From contig JAUTXW010004704.1 in NCBI GenBank assembly GCA_030620095.1, positions 58,501-122,500 of the forward strand: a stretch of 64,000 nucleotides of DNA, read 5' to 3'. The stretch is from Kuschelorhynchus macadamiae. Taxonomy: Eukaryota; Arthropoda; Insecta; Coleoptera; Curculionidae. Both the position numbers and the translations under genes were made by a program. Of the stretch, positions 11,611 to 23,720 are shown piece after piece (within the stretch, counting starts at the first letter, position 1; each line of letters opens with the position of its first letter). The notes beneath the pieces are model-generated. The model had not been told where the DNA came from. It did no database searches and saw only the letters and a program-made list of their open reading frames with translations.

Positions 11611-12129
11611 TATTTTTATATATATATATATATATATATGCTACTATATATATATATATATATATGTAGCGACGCCAGCAAAAATTAAAAATTCAAAACC
11701 AAATAAGTTTAGTGCAAATTATGCTCTTTCATATGTAGCCTAAGGCTAAAATCGGTCAAAAGAAACAAAACATTTGGTTTGGTAACTAATAACCATTAGA
11801 ACTTCTCTCAAGCTATTCCATTTTGATTATAGAACAACACATTTTAGACAAGGTGTGCCATCTTAGTGGAAATGGTCACTAAATATGAAAATGATATCAT
11901 CGATATATTTTCATTAGGCAAAATTCGTATAAAAACCCTATTTGTATAAGGTATGGAATGGTTTGAGATTTACGCCGTCCAATGGACGTATTTACAAACT
12001 CGAAAATAATTTTCATGCAATTTCAGTTACATTCACAAGAACTTTTATTATGATTTTTTTTTATAAAGGAAAAAAATAAAATATTAAAATTATGAGCTAA
12101 TTTGATTGTCATAAAAATATACATAAAAG
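11611..12129. other. No gene; AT microsatellites
   Basis: Holds AT runs near 11615-11665 and otherwise AT-rich sequence with no recognisable coding. Confidence 0.5.
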
Positions 12130-13680
12130 ATCACCCTGTACATGGAAAGGGTATAAGTTTTCATTTTTTATAGTTGCTCCATACTCTTGTCTGCGGTACG
12201 CTAATTGGGCGGAAATTCGCCTAGTGCTTGTGGTTGGATCTGCCCCTCACAAGGGTTTCATTTTAATTTCAAATCTTAATTACTACGTTATTAGCACCCA
12301 CTCTTTCAACATGAAGATGGATTGCATGTATGAAACTTACCCTTTTCACGCAATGTATGGGAATTGCGGCAACCCGAATTTTTTTTACAATTTACGTGTC
12401 AGATGCCCAAAAACACGTCTTCTCAATTCTTCGGTCAGTCAGCCGTTTCTTCCTGTTACCATAGCTAAAAAACTACTTACTCGATTAGTTTCAAATTTTG
12501 GTCGAAAATTAAGGGTCATATAGGATTGACTTGGTAACATTTTTGCAACAATTATTGCAAACGTACAAACGGCTTTGAAATGTTAAAAAGAAAATTATTA
12601 TTCAAAAACTACTTATTTCTTCCTCCAACTTCGTAACAATGTCAAACAGCTTTATTTTCATGCTTTCCATGGAACCTATTGTGCAGGTGCCAAAAGCTAT
12701 TTTATAATGTTTACGGGTCGCTAAATAAAATATTTACTTTATTATTTTTAGGTATTAGCTGCGCATCTGTATAATTGATAATTTGTCCAGGCATTTTCTT
12801 ATAGGTTCTTAAGGTTACGAAAAAAAAAATGGTTTAAACCAAAAAAATAAAAAAAGGCGACTTTATATGTATAATTAGTCCCATAGACGTATCAATGTCA
12901 CCCCACTCAACTGACCCCACGTTAAAAATTACACAAAATTCAGCGCCATGATAAATATTTGCAGAAAAGCTGATTCTATTAAACTAGGATGCAAACAAAA
13001 TATGAAATTACAGTTTTACCTTTGGACATAAAAATGTAGAGATACATTTGATAACAAAATTTTTTTCAGAGAATAGGGTAGATTTCTGTTTCCGATGTAT
13101 GTGCATCGGCAACACTAAACGAATATTCTAATGACGCGCAAATATACGATTAGGCTGTGTTTTATTAGTGAGAGCTCCGAAAAAGGTTTAATTTTTTTGT
13201 AGTCAGGGTGCCATTGGTAGATAATTGATATGTTGCTTTTGCAAAGAAAGAGTTAAATAAGTGTATCTATTAATACTTTTAACAAGTAGTATAATAAAAA
13301 AATAATAAAAACACGAAATGAATTGACATAATTAAATAGTAGTAGTAAATAGTAGTAGATTAATGTATGTTTATTAATATTATTGTTCAGAAATTGTTGA
13401 TAGTTTAAGAAAAATTAGCTTTTATTTTTCCTAGCTTGTACATTTGTAACCATCGTTTCATAAATTATTTTGAATTCTTTTACTGTTTCAATTTTCGCAT
13501 GATAATATGCTTTTCTTTTTGATATTTCCTGTATACATCGAGGTATGATATACCAAGAGTGTTTGTGTACTTCTAGTAATAGCTTTATAAATAAATAATT
13601 ATAACGTTTTCTTAGGAGATACAGTTTTATTTTAACGAATATTTTTACACAATGTATAAACACTCTAAAAATTTTAAGCT
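12130..13680 (-). mobile_element. Scrambled second copy of the 9109-11610 mariner
   Basis: Long stretches follow the 10400-11270 sequence of the neighbouring mariner (CTCTTGTCTGCGGTA, GGCGGAAATTCGCCTAGTGC, CACCCACTCTTTCAACATGA). They are interrupted by unrelated pieces, among them a GATGGCGG-repeat segment at about 12463-12545 (CTAAAAAACTACTTACTCGA). At 13540-13570 the arm sequence ATATACCAAGAGTGTTTGTG matches the inverse of 9293-9316. No open transposase frame survives. Confidence 0.6.
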
Positions 13681-15785
13681 ACAAAAATATGGCTTTTTCT
13701 TTTCTTTGATTAATCAATTTAAATTTAACTCTGTCTACCTCGAAGTATGTATATAAACTAAAAAAAATATATATATATATATAGTTAACGGCAACTGAAC
13801 GGAACTTCATTAACGTCTATAGTAACTTAGAAAACACGACCATATTTCTCAAAATAGAGTATATTTGTCGCCCATATAGTAATAGTTACAATAGAGAGTT
13901 CATGGACCTGAAAAGAATTTTACTCAGGAAAAATACCATCTTGTCACCCTTGCTAGACTATAATTTCTTCAATAAGCTCCGCAGTTGTTTTTTTTTTTGT
14001 TTAACTTCCTAAATGTTAGAAATTTTAAAATAGGTTATTAGAAAATTAAATTATAATTTTAGCAACCCCCGTAACACGTAACACAAGGATTCCTTCTATA
14101 TTTTGTTTTTTAAATTAAATCATGATGATCGTACATAGTTTAGGTTTTTTAACTCACCTCTATAGTATAAACTATGCCTTTAATTATTGTACAATGAAAA
14201 AATTATTGTGCGATCAAACCTTTTCACCAATTGATCTTGTTCCTCCTAGAAATAATGTTAATTATACCTAAGTGTTTGTAACGGAAAACTGAAAGCGTTT
14301 TAGGTATAATATTAATACGAACCTCTAAATGGTTAATCACTTCTGCCAGAACTCGTTTATAAAAGCAAATCTAATTTAATTTAGTACTTAACAGTGTTCT
14401 GTGATCTAAGATCTAATTGACAAAAGATTTAAAACTAAAACAACCAAAATATAAGTATTCTCTATACTCTACACGGTCGAACAACAACGACACAAGAGCG
14501 TTACGTGCGTTGTCAACGCCAATCGTGAAAACTCGGAGCTCTTACAAATCTGTTCCCCAGACTCTTGTCGCAAGTATAAGACGAAGGAGGTTTGTATACA
14601 TTTAAGAAAATCCAAATAATTAAATTTTTGTTCAATAAGAAACTAAGCATGGACTTAGTTTCTTATTGAACAAGAATCAATTATTTTGGACCAAAATAAA
14701 GTTTCACTCATCTTTCAAAATTTGATAAGACTAGATAGTAAGTAAAATGACTTTGTAATAGATTTTTAAACCATAATTTAAAAGTAGGGCTTAAAATAAT
14801 AAAATTCTAAAACTTATTTAAAAATTAGCAGTGTCATATTTGAGATTGGTAAAAGGGAACCCATTAGGTTGTTGCTATCTTAGTATATTTGTTTCCTAGC
14901 AAAAGTACTGAGTGAATTCGAAAAATACAGATACCTACTTACATACAGAAAATAAGAATAACATTTATTCAAAAGCGTTAAAAAAATATTTCTTTTTAAA
15001 AAAATTATACACAAAATAAATAAAAATAATTAATGAGATTAAACTATTTAAAAAATGCTTATTTCAATATATTTTTTATTTGATTAAATTAAGATTTCAG
15101 AATTAATAAAAACGATATATTGACGAGAATCCTTTTGATTAATACTCTGCGACGCATTTATAACAGATTCATATTTTTAAAACCCTAAAAGCCATTACGG
15201 CCTCTTTTCTAAAAATGTGAAGAAAGCTAACAAAGATCATTAAATACCTTACTGACGCTTTGTTTAAAATATGTAAGCTACCGTCTTTTTACTTAATGAT
15301 ATTATGTACTTTGCTAGTTTAAGAAAATGCTTTCTTTAGCATAAGATATATTTATAAATAATTTAATTTTGATGTTTGCTTTATGCGGCATGCCGAATTC
15401 CTATATAAAGTAATGCTTACTTTAATATATTTTGCGGTTTATTTTTCTATACTAATATACTAGCAGTCGGGTTTTTTAATAATTTACTTTCGTTTTCTAT
15501 GTATTTTTCAAATCCCACTTGTTATTATCAACAATAGAATATTGTCAATAATTCTATAGTCTAAAGTTTGAATTGAATATATTTGTCCACGATAATCTAT
15601 TCATGAACCTAATACCCCTTGGTTTATGTAAACCGCAAAATATATGAAATGATGTTTTTTTAAAAGATGGTTGGAATACATGATTTTTTTTTTTTAAATA
15701 TACAATCTATAAGAATGTGGGATAGAGAAAATTATTGACTGGCATTTTTATAAATTAAAATTAACTTATTACAGTGTTAGCAACC
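13681..15785. other. No recognisable gene
   Basis: About 2.1 kb of AT-rich DNA. A 62-codon open frame at 14417-14605 has no motif and is not called. Two structures are present: a strong hairpin (14611-14690) and a 17-bp inverted repeat TAAACCGCAAAATATAT (about 15423 and 15628) that could bound a ~220-bp miniature element. Confidence 0.5.
14611..14690. repeat. Long perfect-core hairpin
   Basis: Arms 14611-14647 and 14654-14690 are inverted copies with a 6-base loop. The inner 20 bp (TTGTTCAATAAGAAACTAAG) pair without mismatch; the outer part has a few. The loop is too short for an ordinary foldback element. Confidence 0.85.
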
Positions 15786-15789
15786 TAGT

Positions 15790-16015
15790 CTGTGTTTTAA
15801 CCGAGTCAGAAAATCCATACTACACATTCATACAAAGATAAATATAGGGAATATTATCCACAAAACGGAACATCCCACTCCTATCTTGTCGCAAACCCAC
15901 ATTAACGTATATCTGTAGCATGTTCGGGTAAAACACCCTAGGGCAAAACGTATCTATATTATAAAATTATTGGCAATATTGGTTTAAGATAAATATTTGC
16001 AGAAATCGATTTCAC
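15790..16015 (+). repeat. Dispersed repeat, copy 1
   Basis: About 225 bp that recurs in the same orientation at 17700-17935. Shared landmarks are ACAAAGATAAATAT, AGGGCAAAA, TTATTGGCAATAT and GATAAATATTTGCAGAAATC. The hAT remnant lies between the two copies. Confidence 0.75.
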
Positions 16016-16220
16016 ATTGTCGCATTTCGAGAACGGATTTTCTTAAATTTATTAATTCTATTAAATATAATTTTCAATTAGTTCATATATTAAAAGTGCA
16101 ACAATTTATAATTACAGTACAATACAGAATCCATTGGACCTCTTTCTCAGCACCCATTCGGAGTCTATGTCTTTAATTTCCACTCTTTTGGGTTCAATGC
16201 AATCGCATGATTCTCGACGC

Positions 16221-17091
16221 CAGGGGCGTGCGGTGAAATTTTAAGAAAGGGAAGCAATTTTTAGAAAGTTACCTATTTGTAACGTAATTCGATTCTTCGA
16301 TCATTTTTTGCAAATTCTTCAATGACGTCATCATAAAAACGTCGATGCTCCGACATATTTTGGAGAAGTTTATTTTCAATAGACAACAGCAATGTATGCG
16401 AAAGTGTTTCCTGCCCTGTTGAATTTTTCACGAAATTGTTTATACGTTTAAGTGTTGAAAAATTGCGTTCTACTGATGAACTTGTGACAGGTATTGTCAA
16501 TACTAATTTACACAATTTCGACACTTCGATGTAGGCATCTTCCAGCTCCTTGTCTTTTAAAAATTGCATTAGTTCCTTAGCGTTATTTTTTGCGTTAATG
16601 TCATCAATTTCGTAAATCACTTTTAGGTCAAATCGCAGTAACACTCGGTCGAAGAACTGGCCATGATAAAGAAGGAGAGATTTAAACGCATCTTCTGGAA
16701 AAGTTTTTCCTTTAAATGCATCAAAATTGCAGAGCTCGAGGAATTTAAAATCATTTAAACCGTTAAATCTATTGCTTATTTGCTGGTGAATTTGATCGAT
16801 TATTTCATAAAAGAAGCATCTGTATGATGTTTGAACATCTCCCACCTTGTCTGTTCAAAGACGCTTGGCTTGTGACTCTACCTTTAACGTCATCGTTTTC
16901 TCCCCAAAATTAGTCAAAGTCATATCTTTTTTGGCTTAACATGGACTTAAATTCATCCACTTTTTTTAGGCAAAAAGCAGTATCATTTGGAATGGAAATA
17001 TTTCTGAAAATATGTTCAACAAATAATTAAAATTAAATTCTCGTTTCAAACAGTCCAAAAACCCCCTCGAACTATTTATTCCACGCCCTTG
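16221..17091 (-). mobile_element. Internally deleted hAT element
   Basis: The left end CAGGGGCGTGCGG (16221) is mirrored by CCACGCCCTTG ending at 17091. The same termini, CAGGGGCGTGC, bound the larger relative at 38904-41459. Only the last third of the transposase is kept. The flanking 8-mers do not match, so no target duplication is visible. Confidence 0.75.
16273..16845 (-). pseudogene. hAT transposase C-terminal dimerisation domain
   Basis: Open frame of 190 codons ending in the hAT dimerisation (hATC) region: TIPVTSSSVERNFSTLKRIN, then LLSIENKLLQNM. This domain holds hAT transposases together as oligomers. The zinc-finger and catalytic parts are absent because of the internal deletion. 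The frame is undamaged, unlike the copy at 40788, which lacks one T in the run after SVERN. Confidence 0.85.
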
Positions 17092-17699
17092 GATTCGTTT
17101 TTGTAGGGATATTTAAAAAATCAAAGTGTATGCTCAGAGAAGCGTCATTAGATTTGATTGATTGAAGAGTACAGGGTGAGAATTTTATATTACGTAAACG
17201 ACCTTAACCAGAACAATTCAATTTTTGTTACCAACGCAATAAATAAATTAGAAACAGATTTTTGGGAATGTATCTGGGGAAACAATTCAAAAGTTTTTAA
17301 GTTAAGTTAAGCTAAGTTTTTTTGACCATTAAACATATTAAGACAGAATTTGTAATGACAATAAAAAATGTAGTTAAAATACTGATTCTTTTATTTAAAT
17401 CAGCTTTTAAAAGCAGCTTAATAGCTCGAAAATTGTTTAGGCAAATGTAAACCAATTATATATTTTTGAAATCGGGAACAAAGAGCTCTCGCCCTGAAGT
17501 GAAATATACAGTGTGTTACAATAAAAAAAATTTTGTTCGTCATTTTTGCAAAACCCTGTATAGACAAAAAAAATTCTGAGCTCTACTTCCCAAACTTTTG
17601 TATTTACATTTTTTTTCTAACCAGTAGTACCAAAAAAATAGAAAGGGTGGGATTGAATGTATTTATAACCTTGCTGCTTAACCTTACCTCTATATTCTA
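17092..17699. other. No recognisable gene
   Basis: AT-rich filler. Short ACAGGGTG and CCCTGTATAG motifs (about 17172 and 17551) resemble mariner ends, but no body lies between them. Confidence 0.4.
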
Positions 17700-17935
17700 A
17701 AACTATTCGGATTGTAATAGACTCCGAAAATTAATATTATACATTTATACAAAGATAAATATCGGGAACATTATACATAAAGCCGAAACCCTACCCCTAT
17801 CTCGCTGAAAATCCGCATAAACGTATACTTATGGCATGATCGTATAAAAGACTTTAGGGCAAAATACATCCATTATAGAGTTATTGGCAATATCTGTTTA
17901 AGATAAATATTTGCAGAAATCGAATTTGTATTATT
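17700..17935 (+). repeat. Dispersed repeat, copy 2
   Basis: Direct, diverged copy of 15790-16015, with the same order of landmarks through GATAAATATTTGCAGAAATC. Confidence 0.75.
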
Positions 17936-19014
17936 TGCTTACGCTAAACTATGTAACTCTAGATCATACATTCAAATACGTTATAAAGCTAGATAACAGA
18001 CATTTTTATAAATATTCTTTGTGTATGAAAGCGCTGTAACATTCTCCAGATTTAATCAATTTTGTTGCAGGTTAATCTTTATAATTTACATTTCTTCAAC
18101 TTCAGCAAAATTCTCTTGTTGAGGGATTTTTGTGCAAAAGACTGACTGAACTCAGTAGAAAATTAAGACATGAACGTTTTCATAATTAGACCGGATAAAA
18201 TAAAAATTAGTTTCCGTTTTAATTCCACCTTATAAGGGAAGTGAAAAACGACAATAATTTATTTTAAAATGCGATCCTTATTCCAATGGGTTTCGTCCAT
18301 TTGGGGACAAAAAAAAATTAGTTTTTTTATAGCTTTATAATAATAATATACAGGGTTATTCACGCAACCCGTTCATTAAAAGTTTTTGATGATGCCATTT
18401 AGATAAAAATTTCAAATTTTGGGATTAAGGTAAGGTCAAGGGGTACTTCTTTTTTGAAATATTTTCAACTTCCTATCACTTCCGGTTTAACCGGAAGTTG
18501 GTACCAACTTGCTTATTTTAAATAGAACTCTCTGTATTTTATGATATTTTTGTATTCTACGGAGAATTTTAATGCTATTTTATGTAGCATGTCCTATACC
18601 TAGGTTCAAGCGTTCTTAAGATACTTGACCTTGAACCAAAAATGAGCCTTCGGAGTACCAAATTTTAAAATCTCATATTTTTGTAAGTTTTGAAGATATA
18701 ATCTTTATACTTTGCAGGCGATCGGTAAATAATCTTAGGTTTCAATTTTTTTTTTGAATTTGTCTATTTTTATACAGGGTGTCCTAAATTCAGCGGCAAA
18801 CATTCACATTTTCAAAGCCGCTAAAGTCCGTTTTTTTAAGTGGGACACCCTATAACTTTATGCACTATCAAATGTAGAATTTAATTTTCTGTCGAACTGT
18901 ATTAAGGTTCCCTATACCTATTCGTAACCATTTTCATAATAATCAGGTTTTTATTAAACTATCATATGTATTTGCTAAATGCTTACACCTTCCCGTAGTA
19001 AGCCATGGAAAAAC

Positions 19015-19275
19015 AATTGTCGTGCTTTTCTATTCAACATGACAGCTGATTTGAAACTTTTAAACTAAAATAAAATAACACTCAAAAGCTGATATTCTCA
19101 ATTTATTTTATATTCGCGGAGAATGTTACAAAATATTTGAGAGTACGTGCTATGTTTTTAATGAAAAACATCCTCATTTATCGCCAATGAACAAGAGAAA
19201 ATTGAAAAGGATTGAAATAAAATTTTTTCGTTTCGGAAAAGTTAAAGTTATAAAAAAGGTAATAAATTGTTTACA
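19015..19275 (+). pseudogene. Inverted partial copy of the transposase start in the left arm
   Basis: On the plus strand this reads like the start of the transposase on the other strand: AAAGCTGATATTCTCAATTT, then ATGTTACAAAATATTTGAGA, then CCAATGAACAAG. The start codon is not preserved. It is part of the TIR, not a separate insertion. Confidence 0.75.
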
Positions 19276-19388
19276 TTATTTTTAACCATATCTACTAAGT
19301 TCGAGACTGTTCTAAACTTGTTTTAGTGAACTTAAAAATTATAGCAATCTAACAATCAACAATAAATAAATAAAATAATAAAATTGAA

Positions 19389-20414
19389 TTATAACAAATG
19401 TTCTATATGATGTCCGTTCATTTGAAGACACATTTCAATTCTTCTTTGTACAGTTGCTGTAGCCCGTTGAATTTGTCCGTTTTCTAATTCGACAAAAGCT
19501 GTTCGTATCCTGTCCAGTAAATCATGTTGGTTATTTACTGGGAAAGCATAGACTTTACCTTTGATAAATCCCCATAAATAAAATTCTAGTGGTGTTAAAT
19601 CAGGCGATCGCGGGGGCCATCTCCAAGGGCCATTGGGACCAATCCAGCGATCTTCAAAAATTCGATTCGATTCGAAATGTGCTGGTGCCCCATCTAATTG
19701 ATACCAATAATTTTGCAGCTCACCAATAGGAATTTCTTCTATAAATTCAGAAACCGTCCCTCGTAGAATTTCTAAATACTTATCACTGTTTAAATTGTCT
19801 TCATAAATACAGTACCGCACCTGATCATTTAATACTATACCGAAAACATTGAAGCTAAACCTCTCTTGAGAACGCGTTTCGGATTTTCTGCTTCCTAGAA
19901 ATGTTCGTTTCTTCTGTTTGTTATTCCTTCTCTAGAAAATTTCGCTTCATCGGTCCAAAATATTTTTGAAAGGAATTGAGGGTTCTCTTGAATTTTCAAA
20001 AACATGAATTCGCAAAATTCTACTCGTCGGACTTTATCACCAGGTCTCAAGGCTTGCACGTTTTGGAAGGAATAAGGGTGCATATGATGTTCGCTCAAGA
20101 TTCTTTGGACAGATGAAAATTCCCAAATCGTTTTCTGCAGACGGTATTGAACTTTGCGGGTTTGCGTGGAAATAAGCTAACGTGTTTATTACGTTATCCT
20201 CGGCATTTGTTAGTGGTTTCGGAACATTTTTTGTAACTTTAATCTTGCCAAAACGCAAAAAGTTGGTTTCAATCCTCTTGAATTTTGACTCGTTCATTGG
20301 CGGCAAATCAGGGTGGCGTTCATTAAACACACGACACGTTCTCTCCAAAATTTTATAACATTCTCCATGAATATAAAATAGATTGAGAATATCAGCGTTT
20401 GAGTATTCTTCCAT
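19389..20414 (-). pseudogene. Mariner-like transposase of the long-TIR family
   Basis: Begins with MEEYSNADILNLFYIHGECY at 20414 and reads through the HTH region. It then needs frame changes to reach KIFWTDEAKF (about 19965), YQLDGAPAHFES and RSPDLTPLEFYLWG. The spacing between the second and third acidic residues is shortened to 35, apparently by a small deletion after GAPAHFE. With three frame segments it is inactive. The closest relatives here are the elements at 32344 and 42469. Confidence 0.8.
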
Positions 20415-21394
20415 TTCGTTTTAGAAGATTTAGTTTATCACTGACAGCTTTCGATAAATAACGCATACTAATCATCTGTCATATTGGATATTGGATCTCA
20501 ATTGGTTTTCCATGGGTCACCATTGGAACATGTAAACATTTAAGCAAAGAAATACGATATTTTTATAAAGCCCAATTATTTCGAAAATGGTTACGAATAG
20601 GTATAGGGAACCTTAATACAGTTCGAGAGAAAATTAAATTCTACATTTGATAGTGCATAAAGTTATAGGGTGTCCCATTTAAAAAAACGGACTTTAGCGG
20701 CTTTGAATATGTAAATGTTTGCCGCTGAATTTAGGACACCCTGTACGAAAATAAACAAATTCAATAAAAAAAATAGAAACCTAAGATTATTTACCGATCG
20801 TCTGCAAAATATGAAGATTATATCTTCAAAACTTACAAAAATATGAGATTTTAAAATTTGGTGCCCCGAAGGCTCATTTTCGGTTCAAGGTCGAATATCT
20901 TAAGAACGCTTGAACCTAGGTATAGGACATGCTACATAAAATAGCATTAAAAATCTCCGTAGAATCCAAAAATATCATAAAGTATAGGGTGTTTCATTTA
21001 AAATAAGCAAGTTGATACCAACTTCCGGTTAAACCGGAAGTGACAGGAAGCTGAAATAAAAATGAAGTACCTCTTGACCTTACCTTAATCCCAAAATTTG
21101 AAATTTTTATCTAAATGGCATCGTCAAAAACTTTTAATGAACGGGTTGCGTGAATAACCCTGTATATGTAATGTAATAAGTAATATGAAATTTTGCAATT
21201 TTTCAAGGCGACGGGAAAAAGGCCCCTCTTTCGCCTCCACGAAGTGCCTATTCTTGGGATATTTTCTATATTGAATCATGCCAAATCAGCACTAGGTAAT
21301 TTGCAGCTGGTGATATACATTACTATGATAGAGATTAAGGGAAAAGGGGTATTCTTCCCAAATACAATTATTTAGTTATTTTTATCTTTACAGC

Positions 21395-22690
21395 CCTCGT
21401 AAAAGGGAAGTATTGTAATCGTGAAAAAATTACTCTCCCAGATATTTTCAAATCTTCACATTTCTGGGTCTCTAGATGACGAAAAACATGTTTCCTCAAT
21501 TCCGTCGATCTGTCTGTCTGTCTGTTCGCGGAGTAGCTAAAAAACCACCTACCCGATTGACTTTAAATTTTGGTCAAAAATAAAGGATCATATGGGGATG
21601 ACCTGGTAACATGTCAGTGAAACAAAATGGCGGACTAGTGAAATGTTAAAAAAAATATTATTAAAAAAACTGCTCATCCAATTTATTTCAAATTTTGCAA
21701 AAACATCAAGTATCATGTTGGAATCAACTGATAAAATTTTGGTACGAATCCAAGATGGTGGAACAAAATGGCGAATTAATAAAATATTTAAAAATTCAGC
21801 CTGAAAAAACTGCTTAATGCTTTGATTTCAAATTGTGTGTTATAACTAAGTAATTGTGGTACAGGGAACAACTAGTAAAATTGTGGTACTAATTCAAGAT
21901 GGCCGAACAAATTGGCGGCCAAATAAAATATTTGTAATCGTGAAAAATCATCCTCTCAGGTTTGACGCATCTTCATATTTTAACGTCGCTAGCCTTGCCA
22001 ATTCCGTCGGTCTGTCTGTCTGTCTGTCTGTTTATTTGCGGTATAGCTTAAAGACTACTTAACCGATTGACTTCAAATTTTTAGAAAAAATTAAGGGTCA
22101 TATGAGGAAATTCTGATAATATTTTGGTAAATGTTCAAAATGGCGGAAAAAAATGGCGGCCTAGTAAAATGTTTAAAAAAATGTTACTAAAAAACAACTT
22201 ATCCAATTTATCTCAAACATCAAAGTATCATATTGGAATCAACTGGCAAAATTTTAATACCAGTCCAAGATGGCGGAACAAACTGGCGGTATATTAAAAT
22301 ATTGAAAAATTCAGCCTGAAAAAACTGTTTAATGGATTGATTTCAAACTGTGTGGCGTAACTAACTGTGGCATAGGGCTGTATAGTGAAACTGCGTTACT
22401 GATTCAAGATGGCGGAAAAAAATTGCTGCCAAATAAAATATTTGTAATCGTGAAAAAATCGCCCTATCAGGTTTTATACATCTTAGCGTTTTAGCGTCCT
22501 TAGATGCCAAAATAATGTTTTATAATTTCGTCGGTCCTTCTGTCGGTCTATCTGTCAATGCTACTCACCCAATTGACTTCAAATTTCGACCAAAAATTAA
22601 GGGTCATATGGGGCTGACGTAGTAATATTTTGGTAAAAATCCAATATGGCGGAACAATGTTAAGAAAATGTGTCAAAGTGGTGTATTATT
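21395..22690 (+). repeat. GATGGCGG satellite-like repeat, array 2
   Basis: The best-preserved array. GTCTGTCTGTC blocks at about 21508, 22013 and 22527 mark a higher-order unit of about 500 bp. Each unit contains three diverged ~145-bp sub-repeats, and each sub-repeat ends in GATGGCGGAACAAA-type sequence. The array opens with CTCGTAAAAGGGAAGTATTG and TAATCGTGAAAAAAT, which also bound the minus-strand arrays at 43400, 54490 and 61345. Confidence 0.85.
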
Positions 22691-22790
22691 TGGGGTTAAG
22701 ATCTAGTAAAAAAAAGCAAGTCTTTTTTAAATTATCGACGTTTCGCAACTTAATTGTTCCATCCTAGGTACACATATCGTGGGCGTACAA
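22672..22790 (-). repeat. Fragment of a hammerhead-bearing repeat unit
   Basis: Matches the 29585-30215 units: GTGGTGTATTATTTGGGGTT, then a hammerhead-like block on the minus strand (about 22739-22775). Helix II GGAACAATTAAGTTGC and core GAAAC are present, but the first core reads CTAGGA instead of CTGAGGA, so it is decayed. A DNA element begins just after it. Confidence 0.6.
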
Positions 22791-22974
22791 GGAAAATCAT
22801 GTAAGTCCAAAAACTGAAAAGGAGAGAAAAAGTGAATTTAGTGTTTGAAGTGCTCTATAAAATCCAATTTTAATTTATGTGTGCTCTAAAACCAATTTTT
22901 AGGCAACGGCATCCATTAGGGTTTATTCTAGCTTAAATTGAAATACAGATTTATTTTTAAACTAACTCTTTATT

Positions 22975-23320
22975 GGAAATTTTTGTAACAATAGAGTTTA
23001 ATGGATTTTTCTGAGAAACTACTCCATTTTTCTGGACTTAACGGATTTTCGCAATCGATTTCTTCAACAGAGGTTCCCACAGTTGCTTCTTAAACATTTT
23101 TTGCACCACTTTTGCGTAGTTTCAAAAGATCTTCTTTTTTCTTTGTGCCTATAGGCGATAAGTTACTGTACAATTTGTTTAATTGTTTTGGAATTGTTGG
23201 TGCTCTGCCTTTTCCCCAAATATTTTTACTTTTTATTTAATAACTTTGTATTCGCTATTGTGTTCATTTTTAAATTCGGATGGATGGTTTTTCGAATACC
23301 TTAATTTAATACCTTAAACC
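22975..23320 (-). pseudogene. C-terminal part of the split element protein
   Basis: Minus-strand reading gives RYSKNHPSEFKNEHN, then a frame with GRAPTIPKQLNKLYS and PIGTKKKEDLLKLRKSGA, which I recognise as the usual end of the family whose N-terminal part lies at 28200-29241. In-frame stops are present (after KVIK and after SGAKNV). Confidence 0.6.
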
Positions 23321-23335
23321 AGTAGGTTAGTTAAG

Positions 23336-23413
23336 ATGGCGCCGACTAAAGATGCTAACTCGCGCGCTCCCGAAAAACAAATCGAAATTACATGTAAAGG
23401 GTGTAAAAAATTA
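23336..23413 (+). pseudogene. Start of LINE ORF1, cut by a Penelope-like insertion
   Basis: ATG at 23336 opens MAPTKDANSRAPEKQIEITC, followed by KGCKKLLN and a stop. This is how PHD-finger ORF1 proteins of insect LINEs begin, with the first zinc-binding Cys pair (CKGC). The rest of the finger (VKCKYCAETYHPAC) appears only at about 24325, after the PLE. Confidence 0.6.
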
Positions 23414-23465
23414 CTAAACTAGAAATAAGACACAAAGTCTCGGTCTCAGTCAAAAAGAGTATAAT

Positions 23466-23506
23466 GCGGTTACACGTGTTTCGCCTTTTCAGGCATCATC
23501 AGACCT
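23466..23506 (-). ncRNA. Hammerhead motif of the PLE terminal repeat
   Basis: Minus strand: GGT, core CTGATGA (23503-23497), one unpaired T, helix II GCC/GGC with loop TGAAAA, core GAAA, palindromic ACACGTGT as helix III with cleavage expected after the following A, then ACC pairing with GGT. Stem I is only three certain pairs. The palindromic helix III is a PLE hallmark. Confidence 0.7.
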
Positions 23507-23720
23507 ACAATTAATATAACAATATAAACTATCACTATAAATATACAAAATTCAAACAGACCTTCGACATTAACTAAAATCACAAGAACAAATCAAACCA
23601 CTATAACGTCACATGTTAAAATACACACTGAGATGAGGTTAAGAAACTAAGGTATTGACACGCGCAGATAAAAGTTGAATCAAATAAAAGACAAAAAATA
23701 TATAAAAAAAGGTTATTGAT

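Larger units (their letters stand above)
18351..21162 (-). mobile_element. Mariner-like element with ~0.9-kb inverted repeats
   Basis: Ends CAGGGTTATTCACGCAACCC, in inverted orientation and flanked by TA (18349-18350 and 21163-21164). The inverted arms run about 18351-19275 and 20235-21162. They include inner CAGGGTGTCC motifs, ACTTCCGGTTTAACCGGAAG, and at their inner ends the first ~60 codons of the transposase frame. The left arm therefore carries an inverted partial copy of the gene's start. A solo arm of the same family is at 42469. Confidence 0.9.

Noticed and set aside
13415..13663. 82-codon minus-strand frame
   Set aside because: Lies in a mariner arm sequence (inverse of 9225-9320), not a gene.
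14417..14605. 62-codon open frame with basic residues
   Set aside because: No family resemblance or supporting context.
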